NCBI GenBank assembly: GCA_963971575.1
Contig: OZ020616.1
Coordinates: 8,231,934 to 8,295,933 of the forward strand
Source: Liopterus haemorrhoidalis
Taxonomy: Eukaryota > Arthropoda > Insecta > Coleoptera > Dytiscidae
Direction of reading: 5' to 3'
Length of the DNA: 64,000 bases
The translations under genes and the position numbers were made by a program. Positions 10,008 through 21,271 of this stretch are shown here, one piece after another. The notes under the pieces are model-generated. The model made no database searches and was not told the origin of the DNA. It saw only the letters and a program-made list of their open reading frames with translations. Position 1 is the first letter of the stretch. Every line of letters begins with the position of its first letter.

Positions 10008-11630
10008 TTAGGATTTTGTAGGTATGACCAAAAAGGCATATCGCTAATTATTCGATTCAATTTTTATTTATAATTTGCATTAAAAATTATATTAAGTAGG
10101 TATTACATTATTTAAAAAATACAATCGTATTCCTACATTTAAAAAATATCTATAATATAATACGCCAACCTGTGTCCTTGGCTGCGTGGGTGCGTGAAAG
10201 TTGTCTGAAACAATTGAGCGAGGTACCGAAATGTAACGATTATTATATATTAATTTATGTATTGGACAGTAGTGTGCTGTGAATTTTTGTTTTGAGTGTT
10301 GACAATAAATTAGTAAAAATGACAGTTGTGTTTTTCATTAAAAAATCACTTCACAATTATTAATTTAGTTGTGAAATACACGGATCGGTTTTTTTACTAA
10401 ACAAAACACAGAAAAACGTTAGCCTTCCGTGATATTTGACATTTTTGATTAAAATTATTATTAGCAGAAAAATAATTATTTTAAAAAATATTTGGTTTTG
10501 ATGAAAGTAAGTAAGAAAAATGTGACTTTCTTTTCTTTATTATTATTTTTTCAATGCTTTATTATTTTTTTATTTCTACGACTTCTAGGACAAGATTTAC
10601 AATATCTCACTGCAAACTCTATACAGATGGCAGCACATAACGACTACACTAAATAATTCAAGAATTATCAGTGGCTCTAAAACAATGGTTTCTGTTTATT
10701 TATTACATTAAAATACCACCTAAAAATAAATTGTGTTTTAAAAGTTCTGCACAGTCCCACCTGTTTAGAATCTCTGTATATTGAACAAATGACGTGTGTG
10801 TGACGCATGCGCAGTGTTCAGTGGGATATTGTAAATCTACTCCTACTCTTTATTTGTCCAGTTTTTAATAATACGCGAAGAGTTGATTCAATTTGAATTG
10901 GATGAAGTTAGGCGTATGGATAGAGAAAGAAGTCTGAGGTGTCGAGCAAGTTCCACATTAAGGTAATGATTTGTTTGCCAACACTGTTCAACTCTGAAAA
11001 AATTCTAAGTAATGTACATTGGTTTGAACCGGAATTTGATCAAATTATGTTTTCGGAAAATAACGTATTTTTTGTGTTTTTAACTAAAATATGTTAAATA
11101 TTTAATTCGCTATGTAACACAGAAGATAAGTAAGCGCTCGTAGCGTAGTTCGTTGTGTCGTCGCTTCGTAATTTGCAAACAAGAGTTCGTTTCCTGTCAA
11201 TTTAAATTTTTCTGTTTTTTTTTGCATTTTTATTTTGTTTAAATTATTTTGTCAAAATTCTAGTTATATTTTGGTAAATGTTGCATTTAATTTTTAAAAG
11301 CGTAAATTTAATAACCAGTGGGAAGTGTTGAAATTATAATTTAATTCTATGTTTGGTATACAAAATCAGAGGGCGGGGCTTATGATTTAAGCAACCAATG
11401 GAAGCCTTAGGCGCAATTTTCAAAATATTAATGAACCTTGGCTATATAAAAAAAATACTGCACATATTTAGAAACTTAAATAATGGTATTAGGCATTCGA
11501 ATTAAAATTCATAAAAAAATATTTTGACATAAAATTTGTTTTGGCATCCCAAATTATCATCATTCAGTTACTAAATACCTGCGAAATCCTGAAATGTGTG
11601 AAAATTCACACTTCACATCGATTTTTTTTT
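10008..11630 (+). repeat. Type A Helentron-like repeat, copy 2 (interrupted)
   Basis: The 5' head taggattttgtaggtatgac is at 10009. From about 10985 to 11630 the sequence follows the same interior and 3' end as the copy at 59607-60657, including the hairpin gtgtgaa-aa-ttcacac. It also contains a decayed tRNA-like block at about 11130-11195. The stretch 10035-10985 does not match other A copies and is presumably an old insertion of unknown type. Within it an unclassified short frame around 10875-10965 is followed by a possible splice donor. Confidence 0.55.
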
Positions 11631-12824
11631 TTATCATCATCATTTCGTTTATAAATCTATCGAGTTATTTACACAATACAAAGAAAATAATTTAAATAAT
11701 AAATGACTTGTACTGATAAAGTCGTGTGCTAGTCATATTTTTTTTTTTCTGGCTTTTGTGTGACTGTTGACACGTCACTTAAGCTTTTCAGCTGACTTAA
11801 AAATATCAATAAGCTCTATTCTTACACACAAAGCACATTCAAACTACACATTTGATTATTTTGAAGATAAACGTTCCTTATTTTAGTTGTAACATGATAG
11901 CTAACAAAAAAAGTAACATATGTGTTCAAATGAATGAATATTTATTTTTCAGAAACCCCACAACCTCTGAAGACAGCTGTAATATCATGAATCAGATCAT
12001 GTGTTAATATCCTCATGTTAATAGCAAAAAATTACATATTATACATGTAATAAACCACATAACGCACAATTAATCATTGGCCAATTGGCTTTAACTTGAA
12101 AACCGATGTTTTGCACTAAAATTAACCTAAAAAGGAAACTAAACCCAAGTTGCAGCTGCCACACGCAATGTTATGCAACAATCTAAAGCGTTTAACGAAA
12201 TGCAATGTCACTGAATGGTACAATGGCGTTTGAAATGTTTCTTTCATATGATAATTTGAGGGTTTTGTGTGACATTGTATTGCTAACTTATCGTATGTGA
12301 CATTTTTGAAGGGATATTTGAATATATATGAAGTTGTGGTTGAGTGGTAAAAGTATAACAAAGAATGGACAAATGAGGTTTCAGTCCTAAACTGGTTTAA
12401 TTTATTTTTCTCACATATAAAAAAATATAAATACCGAAAAGGGTTTAAAGAAGGTTGGTTTATATGAATTTAAGGGTTTTAAATAAGGCACATGAACTGT
12501 TTATGAATAGGGGATACGCATAAAATTTATATTTCCTTAAAACTACATTTTTTTGATATGTTAATGTTAGTTATGTCACCTAACAAAACAAAAATCACAT
12601 TTTAATTAATATTATAGCCAAATTTTTTAATTAAAATATTGTAAATTTGAAATAAGCCGAACACGGCGCGAAGGTTGCCGAGTAAATACGACTGAGTATG
12701 ACGTCAAACGACTGGGGTTTGACCACACAGATACAGCTACAACATAATCTTTACGTGTGTATATTGTATTGTTCGAGAGTTTTGTATTTGTTTTTAAACA
12801 ATTTTTCACGCATTTATTATTAAA
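11631..12824. other. No gene; possible tRNA-like remnant
   Basis: AT-rich. At about 12330-12395 ttgtggttgagtggtaaaa followed by gaggtttcagtcct resembles degraded box A and box B sequences. The match is weak. Confidence 0.25.
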
Positions 12825-12899
12825 ATGGCAGATAAAGATTTTGTTAGGGCTCAGAGTGATAATTTCCCCAACATTGATGCATTTATGCACACAACATAA
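12825..12899 (+). other. Short open frame, 24 codons, possible 5' exon or relic
   Basis: The ATG at 12825 opens a frame that reads MADKDFVRAQSD and then NFPNIDAFMHTT before TAA (12897-12899). Its composition looks protein-like rather than AT-random, which suggests the start of a decayed gene or repeat-encoded protein. I do not recognise a family with confidence. Confidence 0.25.
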
Positions 12900-13831
12900 A
12901 GTTTACTTTTTTCTGAAATATCGGTTTTATTTCGCCTCATAGCTTTCAGCCACAAATTTCGCCTTTTATGTTATTTTTCGCCATCAGGTAATGATATAAA
13001 TTGTTTTTTTGGATTGCTATTTGAACTATTTGTGCACATCGGTACTAAACAATATTTTCGACTATGTTTCGAAGTACTGGGGCCTGGATCTTCCATATTT
13101 TATATACTTTAATATAAAATTTAATTCGGTAAACATGTATAAATTGTTTTTATAGAATTAAACTTTTTATAGAATTAAAATCGCTCTAACTTTACATAAT
13201 CTATAAAAGTTATACAAGCAAATAAGTTCACAAGACTATTAGGCTGACGCTGTACACTGGGTAGGCTAGTAGTGTACTGCGTCACTTAGAAGGGGTATGA
13301 CGTCACACGTCGTTTTCGCGCGCTAAATACATTTATAATTAATTTAAGACTTCAAATTAAAAAAAAAATATGCAAAACTGTTTTTTATGTTTATATGCAA
13401 CAAGAGTAATATAATAAATAATTAAAATAAAATCATGCCTATCCCCTATTGTTTAGCTAAAAAAACATCAAAATATAAATTTATAAAAAAATATATTCTT
13501 CGTCTCTTTATTTATTCGGGTTGAATATCGATGTTCGATATGTTTTTTAGACATGTTTCTTAAACACCTGACAATGATTTCGACTTCGATATTGCAAGAC
13601 CGATATTACCGGATCTTCGCTGTTTTAGTCAGGTACTTTTTCTGGATTGTCCCACAGAAAATATTAATAATAATAATTTTAAGTGTATCAGGGCTTTAGA
13701 GGGGGGGGGGGTAATATGATTTTTATCACGAGCCTGGCTACAAAATGTAAAGTGAGGAAGTGGATGTTTCAATAAAATTTTTAAAAATTTCTTGATGTTA
13801 AATGTAATATACTGTGATTTTTCCTGCGTTT
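12900..13831. other. No recognised feature
   Basis: AT-rich, including a poly-G run near 13700. No coding or repeat structure could be supported. Confidence 0.4.
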
Positions 13832-13885
13832 TTATGATTTTGTAGGTATGACCACCAAAAACTCTTATAACGTCACTCATGTTTC

Positions 13886-14837
13886 CAGGGGCGGATTGAC
13901 CTACCCGATGGGCCGATGCGATGGCCTCTAACCACTCAAATACCTATGATCAATTCTAAGATATTATTTTAAAAATCACTCACTTTTTTACGAGGCTAAA
14001 TACGAGGGTGGCCTTTTATGTTTCGGGATTCAAAACAATTATTTATCAACAAAAGTGACTTTATTGTTTTTCAAAATATTTTCCATGAAGATCAATACGC
14101 TTTTGCACGCGTTTGAACCAATATTCGAAGCACTTTTTCCACTCCGATTGAGGCACGATTGTCAAATTATATGGTATTCAATGCGAACAAATCTTGTTTA
14201 TGACCAAATGTTCATGCAATAGTGAATGTATTTTGGTCCCACTAATGCCCAAGGATACCTCAATCTCACGGCGTCACATGACGATCTTACAGTATCAGTT
14301 CACGCACAGTATCAATGTTTTCCGGAACAACAACCGATTTTGGACGACCTTCACGAAATTCGTTCTTAAGCGAACTACGGCCACGCTTGTAGTTGGAAAA
14401 CCATCGATAAACAGTAGTCCTTAATGGTGCTTCATCGCCAAAAGTCGAATGCGTCAATGCACTGTTGTTGGGTTAATTCACGTCGAAATTTATAAAAAAT
14501 AATCGCTCGAAAATATTCACGATTTAATTCCATTTTTAGCCGAGATGAATTTTTTCAAGTTACTATATACAACCCAAATAGCGCTCGTACGTCAAAACGT
14601 TCTGAGTACGTATACCGTCAAAAATGTCAAACTTTACGATAGAAGCGTCAGTTGTCAGATGACAGCACTAGTTTAGCGCAATCCCGACATATAAGTGGCA
14701 ACCCTCGTATACTTTGGTCTTTATTTATACCTGGGACTCGGGTCTCTTAAAACATTCTCTATAAATGATAAGCATGTCCCGTGAGCCCAGGCCGAATCAA
14801 TCAAATCGGGCCGATTCTATCCCTCGATCCGCCCCTC
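13886..14837. mobile_element. hAT-type non-autonomous element with nested mariner
   Basis: The left end caggggcggattgacc and right end gatccgcccctc are inverted. They are flanked by catgtttc (13878-13885) and catgtgtc (14838-14845), 7 of 8 bases matching. The uninterrupted target, catgtgtc, is seen in the A repeat at 20234-20241. The 8-bp duplication and CAGGGGCGG termini indicate hAT. No hAT coding sequence is visible. Confidence 0.85.
14003..14707 (-). mobile_element. Mariner, internally deleted, within the hAT element
   Basis: Ends cgagggtggccttttatg and its approximate inverse (aagtggcaaccctcg) are flanked by TA. On the minus strand from about 14535 the translation starts like a mariner helix-turn-helix (MELN, then LTQQQCIDAF after a damaged stretch). 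Near the left end it closes with a WKKCFEYWFKRVQKRIDLHG-type C terminus. The DDE core is deleted and several stops are present. Confidence 0.8.
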
Positions 14838-15039
14838 CATGTGTCTGTCGGTCGATCTGTACGGCAGAAATTGTAACCAAAGGGATGAATATTGAAAGTT
14901 GAAATTCAGCATGCTTATACAACTCTTTGACCCATATATAGGAAAAATACTGAGAGTTCAAAAAAGACGTCAAGAGATAAATATAAACAAATATGTAATT
15001 AATGAAAAAATTAATAATTTAAAAAAAATGTTGACACGA

Positions 15040-15126
15040 TATTATAAGTTTATAGGAAAACAAAGTCTACGTTCTACGTTTTATTTCTACGTTCCACGTC
15101 TACGTCAGTTAGAAATCATCCTTTAG
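15040..15126. mobile_element. Harbinger-type MITE fragment (ctacgt-motif family)
   Basis: The segment resembles 45145-45231, the right end of the element at 44382-45231. Shared features are the acacgatatt start, repeated ctacgt motifs and the end tagaaatcatcct followed by tta. The left part is missing. It lies inside A repeat copy 3. Confidence 0.55.
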
Positions 15127-15187
15127 TACTCAAATAACGAATAAAAATGATTATATATAAAAAAATATATTCAAAAAAAATATATTT

Positions 15188-16055
15188 GGTTAATGTTCCG
15201 TATAAGTCCACCGCGTCAAATTAGAACTAGGCTGTATGTTTAGAATAGAATATATGTAAGAGTGGGGAACCAATAGTAATCATTCTTGCATATGTGCTCG
15301 GTGTAATCAGACAAAACTTTTGTGCAATTTAGAATCAAGGGAGGACGGTGTCTACACAGGTGTTCCCAAAAAGTTCCCAGACCCCTGATTTATATAATTG
15401 CAATGTGATCTAAATGCTATCAATTTTTTCCCAAATTTAAACCCAAATTTTAATAGCTAAATTTTATCGCGTACAACTTCAAAGAGTTATAAAAAGGATG
15501 GATAATTTTATATAAAAAGGTATTCTGTGGCGATTTTCACGGCTCTGGATTTGCCTACTAGTTTTATCATTGTTTGTTTGCATATAGTGAAGATATATAA
15601 ATGCTTTATACATTTTTAATACATTTACATAATTTGGTATGTATGAATGCGATGAAAAACGGAATGTCCTATTTTAGACATAAAATTGGTAGGTCGGAAT
15701 ATATTGATAATTTGAGGATTCTATCTTTTAATAAAGTTAGTGTTTTTCAACATATGTATACTATAAATCTCATTCAAACTATTTAAATATGACTAAGCGT
15801 ATAAATACTGAAATTTTGTTATTCAAGTTTTTCTTTAAAAACCTTAATACGAGCTAAATGTTAACAAACACTTATTAAATAATTGCTTGGATTTCAAAAC
15901 GTATAACTATCAAGTACTTATTTAGATTTCAGAATCGTAAATGTTATATTTTGAAAGAAAGGGGCGGCGCTTCGTCGAGACCAAATCTCATTCCAACAAG
16001 CATACACGTTCTGTCTGACGAGTTATGCCTGGTGGACTTATACGGAACATTAACC
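15188..16055. mobile_element. TIR transposon of unassigned superfamily, 8-bp target duplication
   Basis: Perfect 25-bp terminal inverted repeats begin ggttaatgttccgtataag. They are flanked by atatattt on both sides (15180-15187 and 16056-16063). The 868-bp interior has no recognisable transposase. An 8-bp duplication fits hAT or P-type elements, but the termini do not look like standard hAT ends. The low-complexity flank weakens the duplication evidence. Confidence 0.7.
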
Positions 16056-16166
16056 ATATATTTTTTTTTCTTTATTTACCCTAGGCCTTGCGGCGTTTAG
16101 AGTCGACTGGAATTAAAAAAATATTAAATACCTACAAAACCCTAAAATGTGATAAAATTCACACTT

Positions 16167-16805
16167 TTACTCTAATAATTTTTTAATGTACTCTGGAAGT
16201 TTAAAATACCTCTAAATTACTGTGGAAAATATAAAAAAATTTCATCCTCGTTTCACACTTTTACTCTCTTTCTACCATCTTTTATCCAATTTTTCATTGT
16301 AATTTGAAAACCTGATCATGTTTATCATCACAGTTTGTTGGTTTTTAATAAAAAAATTCTTTTGCCAAAACTGTCCAATTAATCAATTTATTCATTTATC
16401 AATAATTTCATTGCTCAATTATTCAAGTATATGAAATAACTTGTCCAGGTTCGTTCGTTTGGTAAATCTTTGTTGGTGCAACGAACGGAGCAACGAACGA
16501 CATGAAAGTATTTGTGAGATGTCACGAGCAATTTCGCGATATTAATGAAAACGGGAAATGATTAATGATAAGGCTGTGTCACTCTGGTACATTATTTATG
16601 TATTTCTTGACGGATACAACGTTTTCTTTCCTGTTATCGTGGAGCTCCAGATAAAACAGTGCCACCCAATAGGTGAACGCACTTTACTCATAAATAAAAT
16701 GCCACTGGAAATTACTTTCCTTATACATAATTTTAGAATAATAAGATTAAGGAAATTGAAGTATTGGCCCATTTCTTCCTCTTAAACCGGAGTCAGTACG
16801 ACATA
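16167..16805. other. No recognised feature
   Basis: AT-rich. Around 16445-16503 the motif cgttcg/cgaacg is repeated in inverted order (gttcgttcgtt, then caacgaacgga and caacgaacgac). It cannot be assigned. Confidence 0.35.
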
Positions 16806-17783
16806 CGAGTTGTGTAAATTAGGTAACAGGACTGATTTAATTTTTTTTTTTTTTTTTATTCGAATAGAATTACTATTTAATGTTGTCTCCAGAGGCGGAT
16901 ATAGGTCAGTTAAGGCCCCGGGCGAAGTAAGAATATTGGGCCGCTCAATTAGAAAAAAGTGTAAAATTAGATTCTTTAAATCCGCTTCTGATTGTCTCCC
17001 TCAAAATAACTTCCTTGGGAAGCCACACAGCGCTGGAGACGGTTCTTCCAATGCTCATAGCAGTGCTGGAACTCGGATACCTTTCAGCTGGTTGGTTACG
17101 GACGTTTGAATGTTTTCGAATGTCCCAAAATGACGTCCCTTGAGGTGATTTTTCAATCTTGGGAAGAGAAAAAAGTCACAAGGACTCAAGTCAGGCAAAT
17201 TAGAAGGCTGAGGAGCCACAGGAATGTTTTTCTGGCCAAAAACTCGTTTATTAATATTGCTGTGTGACAAGGCGAATTGTCAAAATCTGATGAACGGTAG
17301 TGTGAGTCAAATTCAACTCTTCTCCGATCATTCTGAATGTCAACCGATGATCTTAATGCACAAGATCCCGGATTCTGTCGATATTTTCATCGGTTTTTGA
17401 AGATGAAGGCCTTCCGTTGCGTGATTCATGTTCAATCAACTATCTTTCTGAAAATGCCTTAAACCACCAAAAAACCTGGGTCCTTGACAAAACACTGTTT
17501 CCGTAGGCCTGCTGAAATTTTACAAAAGTTTCTGTGCCTAAGTCTGAAGCAAAACCTGATAGCACACCGTTGCTCGAAATGAATGTCACTCATTTTTAAA
17601 ACGCACTAGAAAAAACTTTTTCACGAAAAAAATCGATACGTACAACAAAATTACTCTAGCGAGTTCAAACTCGTACTGAAAGCGTATCAAATGTTCACCT
17701 GCCGCCCCTCCAAGTGTCGCGTCCCAAATGTTGCCAGATCAAACGCTATATTGCCAGTCCGGTTACTTAATTTACACACCTCG
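16806..17783 (-). mobile_element. Mariner M2, internally deleted, copy 1 (with nested hAT MITE)
   Basis: Ends cgagttgtgtaaatt and aatttacacacctcg are inverted and TA-flanked. The minus strand encodes only the two extremities of a DD34D mariner transposase. The right part is the N-terminal helix-turn-helix region (WFKAF block, IEDES...GRPSSSKTDENVDRIR type). The left part is the C terminus (DNSPCHTAI at the second Asp, LPDLSPCDFFLFPRLKNHLK at the third). The region from about codon 110 to the second Asp is missing. Copy 2 (18181-19049) has the same junction. Confidence 0.85.
16890..16990. mobile_element. 101-bp hAT-type MITE inside M2 copy 1
   Basis: Ends cagaggcggat and atccgcttctg are inverted. 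Flanks are gttgtctc (16882-16889) and attgtctc (16991-16998). The sister mariner at 18181-19049 keeps the empty site with a single attgtctc at 18250-18257. Both the insertion and the 8-bp duplication are therefore established by comparison within the window. Confidence 0.9.
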
Positions 17784-18180
17784 TAGGTATATGTAGAATA
17801 GTCATGCAATTAGTGGTGGTGCAGTTACTTTCGTTTGTTTATCATCGAATTTTTGTCGAATCTAGATCTCAGAGTGTTCTGTGCTCCACTTCAGTTCTTC
17901 ATTGGATCATTTACTGCCTGCCTAATTACATTTATCGCAAGCAGAAATAAACGGGGGGGGGGGTACACTATACACAATCTTTATTTAGTGAGCAGTGCTG
18001 GAAATGAAACATTTCACTAACAGGAACACCAGTCCAAAATTATTGTGCGACTAAACAATACAATATTTCAATATGTTCAATAATTTCACGAACCGGAACT
18101 CAGTCGTGGTTTGCTTCGTTAAATTTTCAACCCTGCCAGTAATTGTTGGGATCGGTTCGTTGGCGTGATTTCCTAGACTG
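17784..18180. other. Spacer between paired M2 mariners (partly duplicated at 25079-26462)
   Basis: The first 180 or so bases (ggtatatgtagaatag, then attagtggtggtgcagtta) recur at 25081-25095 and 26384-26462, split there by a Mos1-like mariner. The remainder is unique in the window. No coding potential was recognised. Confidence 0.6.
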
Positions 18181-19049
18181 CGAAGTATGTAAATTAAGTA
18201 ACCGGACTGATTTATTAATTTTTTTATTCGAATAGAAATACAATTCAATATTGTCTCCTCAATATAACTTCCTTGGGAGGCCATACAGCGCTGGAGACGG
18301 TTCTTCCAATTCTCATAACAGTGCTGGAACTCGGATACTGAAATAGATTTCAGCTGATCAGTTACGAACGTTTGAATATTTTCGAGTGTCCCAAAATGAC
18401 GTCCCTTGTGGTGATTTTTCAATCTTGGGAAGAAAAAAAATTCACAAGGACTCCAGTCAAGCGAATAAGGAGGCTGAGGAGCCACATCCATATTTTAACT
18501 GGCCAAAAATTTGTTTATTGAAATTGCTTTGTGACAAGGTGCATTGTCAAAATCTGATGCACGGTACTGTGAGTCAAATTCAACACTTCTCCGATCATTC
18601 TGACTATCAACCGACAATATGAACGAACAAGATCCCGGATTCTGTCGACATTTTCATCGGTTCTTGAAGATGAAGGCCTTCCGCTGATTCATCTTCAATC
18701 AACTCTCTTCCTTCTGAAAATGCCTTAAACCACCGAAAAATCTGGGTTCTTGACAAAACACTGTTTGCGTAGGCCTGCTGAAATTTTGCAAAAGTTGCAG
18801 TTTCACTGTGCCCTCTGAAGTCTGAAGCAAAACCTGATAGCACACCGTTGCTCGAAATGAATGTCACTCGTTTTTAGAACGCACTATAAAAAACTGTTTC
18901 AAAAAAAATCACTACGGACAACAAAATTACTCTAGTGAGTTCAAACTCGTACTAAAGGCATATCATATGTTCACCTACCACCAAAAGTCCCAAATGTTGC
19001 CGGATCAAACGCTATGTTGCCAGTCCGGTTGCTAAATTTACACACCTCG
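18181..19049 (-). mobile_element. Mariner M2, internally deleted, copy 2
   Basis: Ends cgaagtatgtaaatt and aaatttacacacctcg are inverted. The flanking dinucleotide is TG on both sides (18179-18180 and 19050-19051) instead of TA. The minus strand carries the N-terminal helix-turn-helix region on the right (VLSRTQIFRWFKAFSEGRE) and the C terminus on the left. The third catalytic position reads SPCEFFFFP, so the expected Asp is Glu here. The middle of the transposase is deleted at the same junction as in copy 1. Confidence 0.85.
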
Positions 19050-19966
19050 TGTTTTGCTGATAATGGTGCCCATTTCTCTACAGTATTTACAAACTCAGAT
19101 TCAGAAAATCCAATCTAGCGAAAATCTGTATTTTTCCCACTGTTCTAATATTAATTTGCAACGCTTTTGGAATAAAGTATTATAATTAAATATCTTAAAG
19201 TTCCCAAAATAAGATCACGATTCTTTGAAATTTCCTAACTATATTATTTAAAGATTGTGTTAACTCTTATAACTATAAATTTTTGCTCTATACTTTGTTC
19301 TTCCATCTTAAAAGAAACATAACAGTCTTAACTGCTTAACATCCGTTCCCTCTTACTTTTTGCAGTAAAAAACATTAATTTCCCGAAAATTCGTGATGCA
19401 TAAAGCCCAGATAGTAACATAGTATCATTAATTCCCGTGATACAGTCACTCTTATTTAACCATCGCTTAAACTTGGTAAATATATCAAAATGGAACATTT
19501 ATAATGTCTTATTCCTTCTTTTTGTTCGCTACGTCCTCATTTTCACGTCTCCCTTATCGATTGACCGAACGTTATCGCAGAAACGGAACTGTTACGGAGT
19601 TACAACGACAGTATAGCGACTACACACATTTTAATGGCTTTACACTATTGATTTTTTTTAATGTTCTTTTTTTGGGAGTCATTTTATGGAGAGGTTTATT
19701 ACCTAAATAGCTCTCTTTACTTATACCACTCCTGCAAACAGAACGGTAGTGAGTGAAATTGAGGTCTATCAAAACAGAGATTTAGTTCTTATTGGCAGTA
19801 TATTCGCTACTTGAACCGGAAAAAATAGTCGTAACCAACTCAGACCGGGATCATGTCGGGTTGGGTTCAAGTCTGGCTAGGCACGAATCGTTTTAGGAAG
19901 GTCCGATTATATTTGTTGTTTGTATTATTTGTGTAAGATGCAAAAATAAGAGCTTAAGTTAAGGGC
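19050..19966. other. No recognised feature
   Basis: AT-rich sequence with short chance frames (for example 19504-19710) that show no family motif. Confidence 0.4.
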
Positions 19967-20152
19967 TTATTTGCTAACGACATTGATAGTATAGTCACTT
20001 GATGACAAAAGGTATAAGTGTTCAGCTGTATTCGCTCTGGAAAATACCACATAGAGTTGCTCATGTGAGAAGCACTCATTACTCAAATCCAGCCACAAGA
20101 AGCGTTTAAACTTATACTTTGTGAATTTATTCATTATGCCCTTTCGGCGCAA
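19967..20152 (-). pseudogene. Helitron/Helentron-type PIF1 helicase, C-terminal relic
   Basis: The minus-strand frame ends with SNECFSHEQLYVVFSRANTA and then EHLYLL before its stop. CFSH.QLYV.(F/L)SR is helicase motif VI as found at the C terminus of PIF1-like helicases in Helitron and Helentron Rep-Hel proteins. Nothing upstream in this frame shows the Rep nuclease or the Walker A/B motifs. Only about 45 C-terminal codons look genuine. It lies about 40 bp from the 5' head of a type A repeat in opposite orientation. A fragment of a host PIF1 gene is possible but less likely in this setting. Confidence 0.7.
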
Positions 20153-20188
20153 ACTCCTGATCTATAAACAGCAGGCAGACAGATCTTA

Positions 20189-20328
20189 TTTAGGGTTTTG
20201 TAGGTACGACCAAAAAACCCTTATAACGTCACTCATGTGTCGGTCTGTCTTTTCGGTAGAAATTGTAGCCAAACGGCTGAGCATAGCAAGTTGAAATTTG
20301 GCACGCTTGTTAAAAAAGACTTGTTATA
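20189..20328 (+). repeat. Type A Helentron-like repeat, copy 4 (5' fragment)
   Basis: It contains the head ttagggttttgtaggtacga, aacccttataacgtcactca, a short GTCT tract and the block gtagaaattgtagccaaacg, then stops matching at about 20328. Confidence 0.75.
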
Positions 20329-20560
20329 ACTTTCTTTTGACAAAAGGGCAAGCAATATTAAATCAGAGAAAAGCACAAAAATTTTGTGTTTAAGTGAAAA
20401 TGCAACTTTCCCTATGACCGGAAAGCGTGCAGGGGTTTAGTACCATCCCTTTTTTGTTGTCACAGGGTAAATATTCTCTCCTCAAAAGGCATGCTGTATG
20501 AAATCGGAGACCAAAAACTGTCATGAGCTCCCGGTCTATTACTTCGTTCATCTTTAGGGG
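20329..20560. repeat. Interspersed repeat D, copy 1
   Basis: The stretch with gcaggggtttagtacc, ggcatgctgtatgaaatcgg and catgagctcccggtc recurs inverted at 60700-60920. Both copies lie just beyond a type A repeat head, so D may be a frequent companion of the A family or part of a longer A-type element. Confidence 0.6.
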
Positions 20561-20639
20561 TTACGAGATATTCAACAACAAACTGAATTGGAAATATCCT
20601 TAGTTATTTTAATTATATTTATTATTATTATTTATTTTT

Positions 20640-20885
20640 TAGCATTATTAAATCCTAAAAGCCATCGTAACAATTTTAAATAAGCTCGCGCAAGTTTGTT
20701 TACCGACTCATTGCAAAATATTTCTTAATTGCTCAGAATCCTGGCGTCATATCTTGACATATAGCTTAAAATTTTTCGCGACAAATTATCAATACGTTAG
20801 CGAAAAACGCATCAAAATCGATTCAGCCGCTTTTGGGATTTAGGATAACATAAAGACAGACCTTCCTTTTTATATATTAAGGGAT
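20640..20885 (+). repeat. LINE/SINE-like 3' tail
   Basis: The string atcgattcagccgctttt followed by a phrase ending in acataaagacagacc resembles the conserved 3' tails of common insect LINE- or SINE-type repeats. A related phrase, cgtccagccgttttt, occurs near 38540. No coding sequence is attached. Confidence 0.35.
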
Positions 20886-21271
20886 GCAATGGCGTGTCTA
20901 GACCAGGTTGATTTCGTCCTGCGATAATGTTACGCGGTAGAAACAGTAGGATGGCCAGATTCATCCTATGGTCTATTTCAAAGTAGAAAAAAGTAGATAG
21001 CGCTGCCGAGTACGATTTACACTGATCAAATACAGTATAGCGGGAAATTTAAAATAAGTTACAACTAGGGCATGGGCGTAGCAACTGGGTTAGCAAGTGA
21101 TTTTTTTTTTAAATATAAAAAAGGTTAATAAGATATTGAAAAAAACAAGGCAGATAATACACTTACGTTATTTATACGACATAAATTCAGTTTAATGGGA
21201 AATTTGAAAAAGTTAAAAAAATATTAATTTTAAAAATTATGTACTATATATAAAAAGAGAGATTTGGCTAA

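Larger units (their letters stand above)
13832..16166 (+). repeat. Type A Helentron-like repeat, copy 3, with nested insertions
   Basis: The head attttgtaggtatgacc lies at about 13837. The 3' partner aatacctacaaaacccta and a short hairpin lie at about 16127-16162. Between them A-type sequence continues at 14838-15040 and 15127-15187. The remainder consists of a hAT element (13886-14837) holding a mariner (14003-14707), a Harbinger-type fragment (about 15040-15126) and a TIR element of unknown class (15188-16055). Removing these restores a recognisable A repeat. Confidence 0.65.

Noticed and set aside
13700..13712. G-quadruplex-like poly-G tract
   Set aside because: It is a single homopolymer run of about a dozen G with no additional G-tracts nearby. 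The similar runs at 17954 and 33620 (as C) are also isolated.
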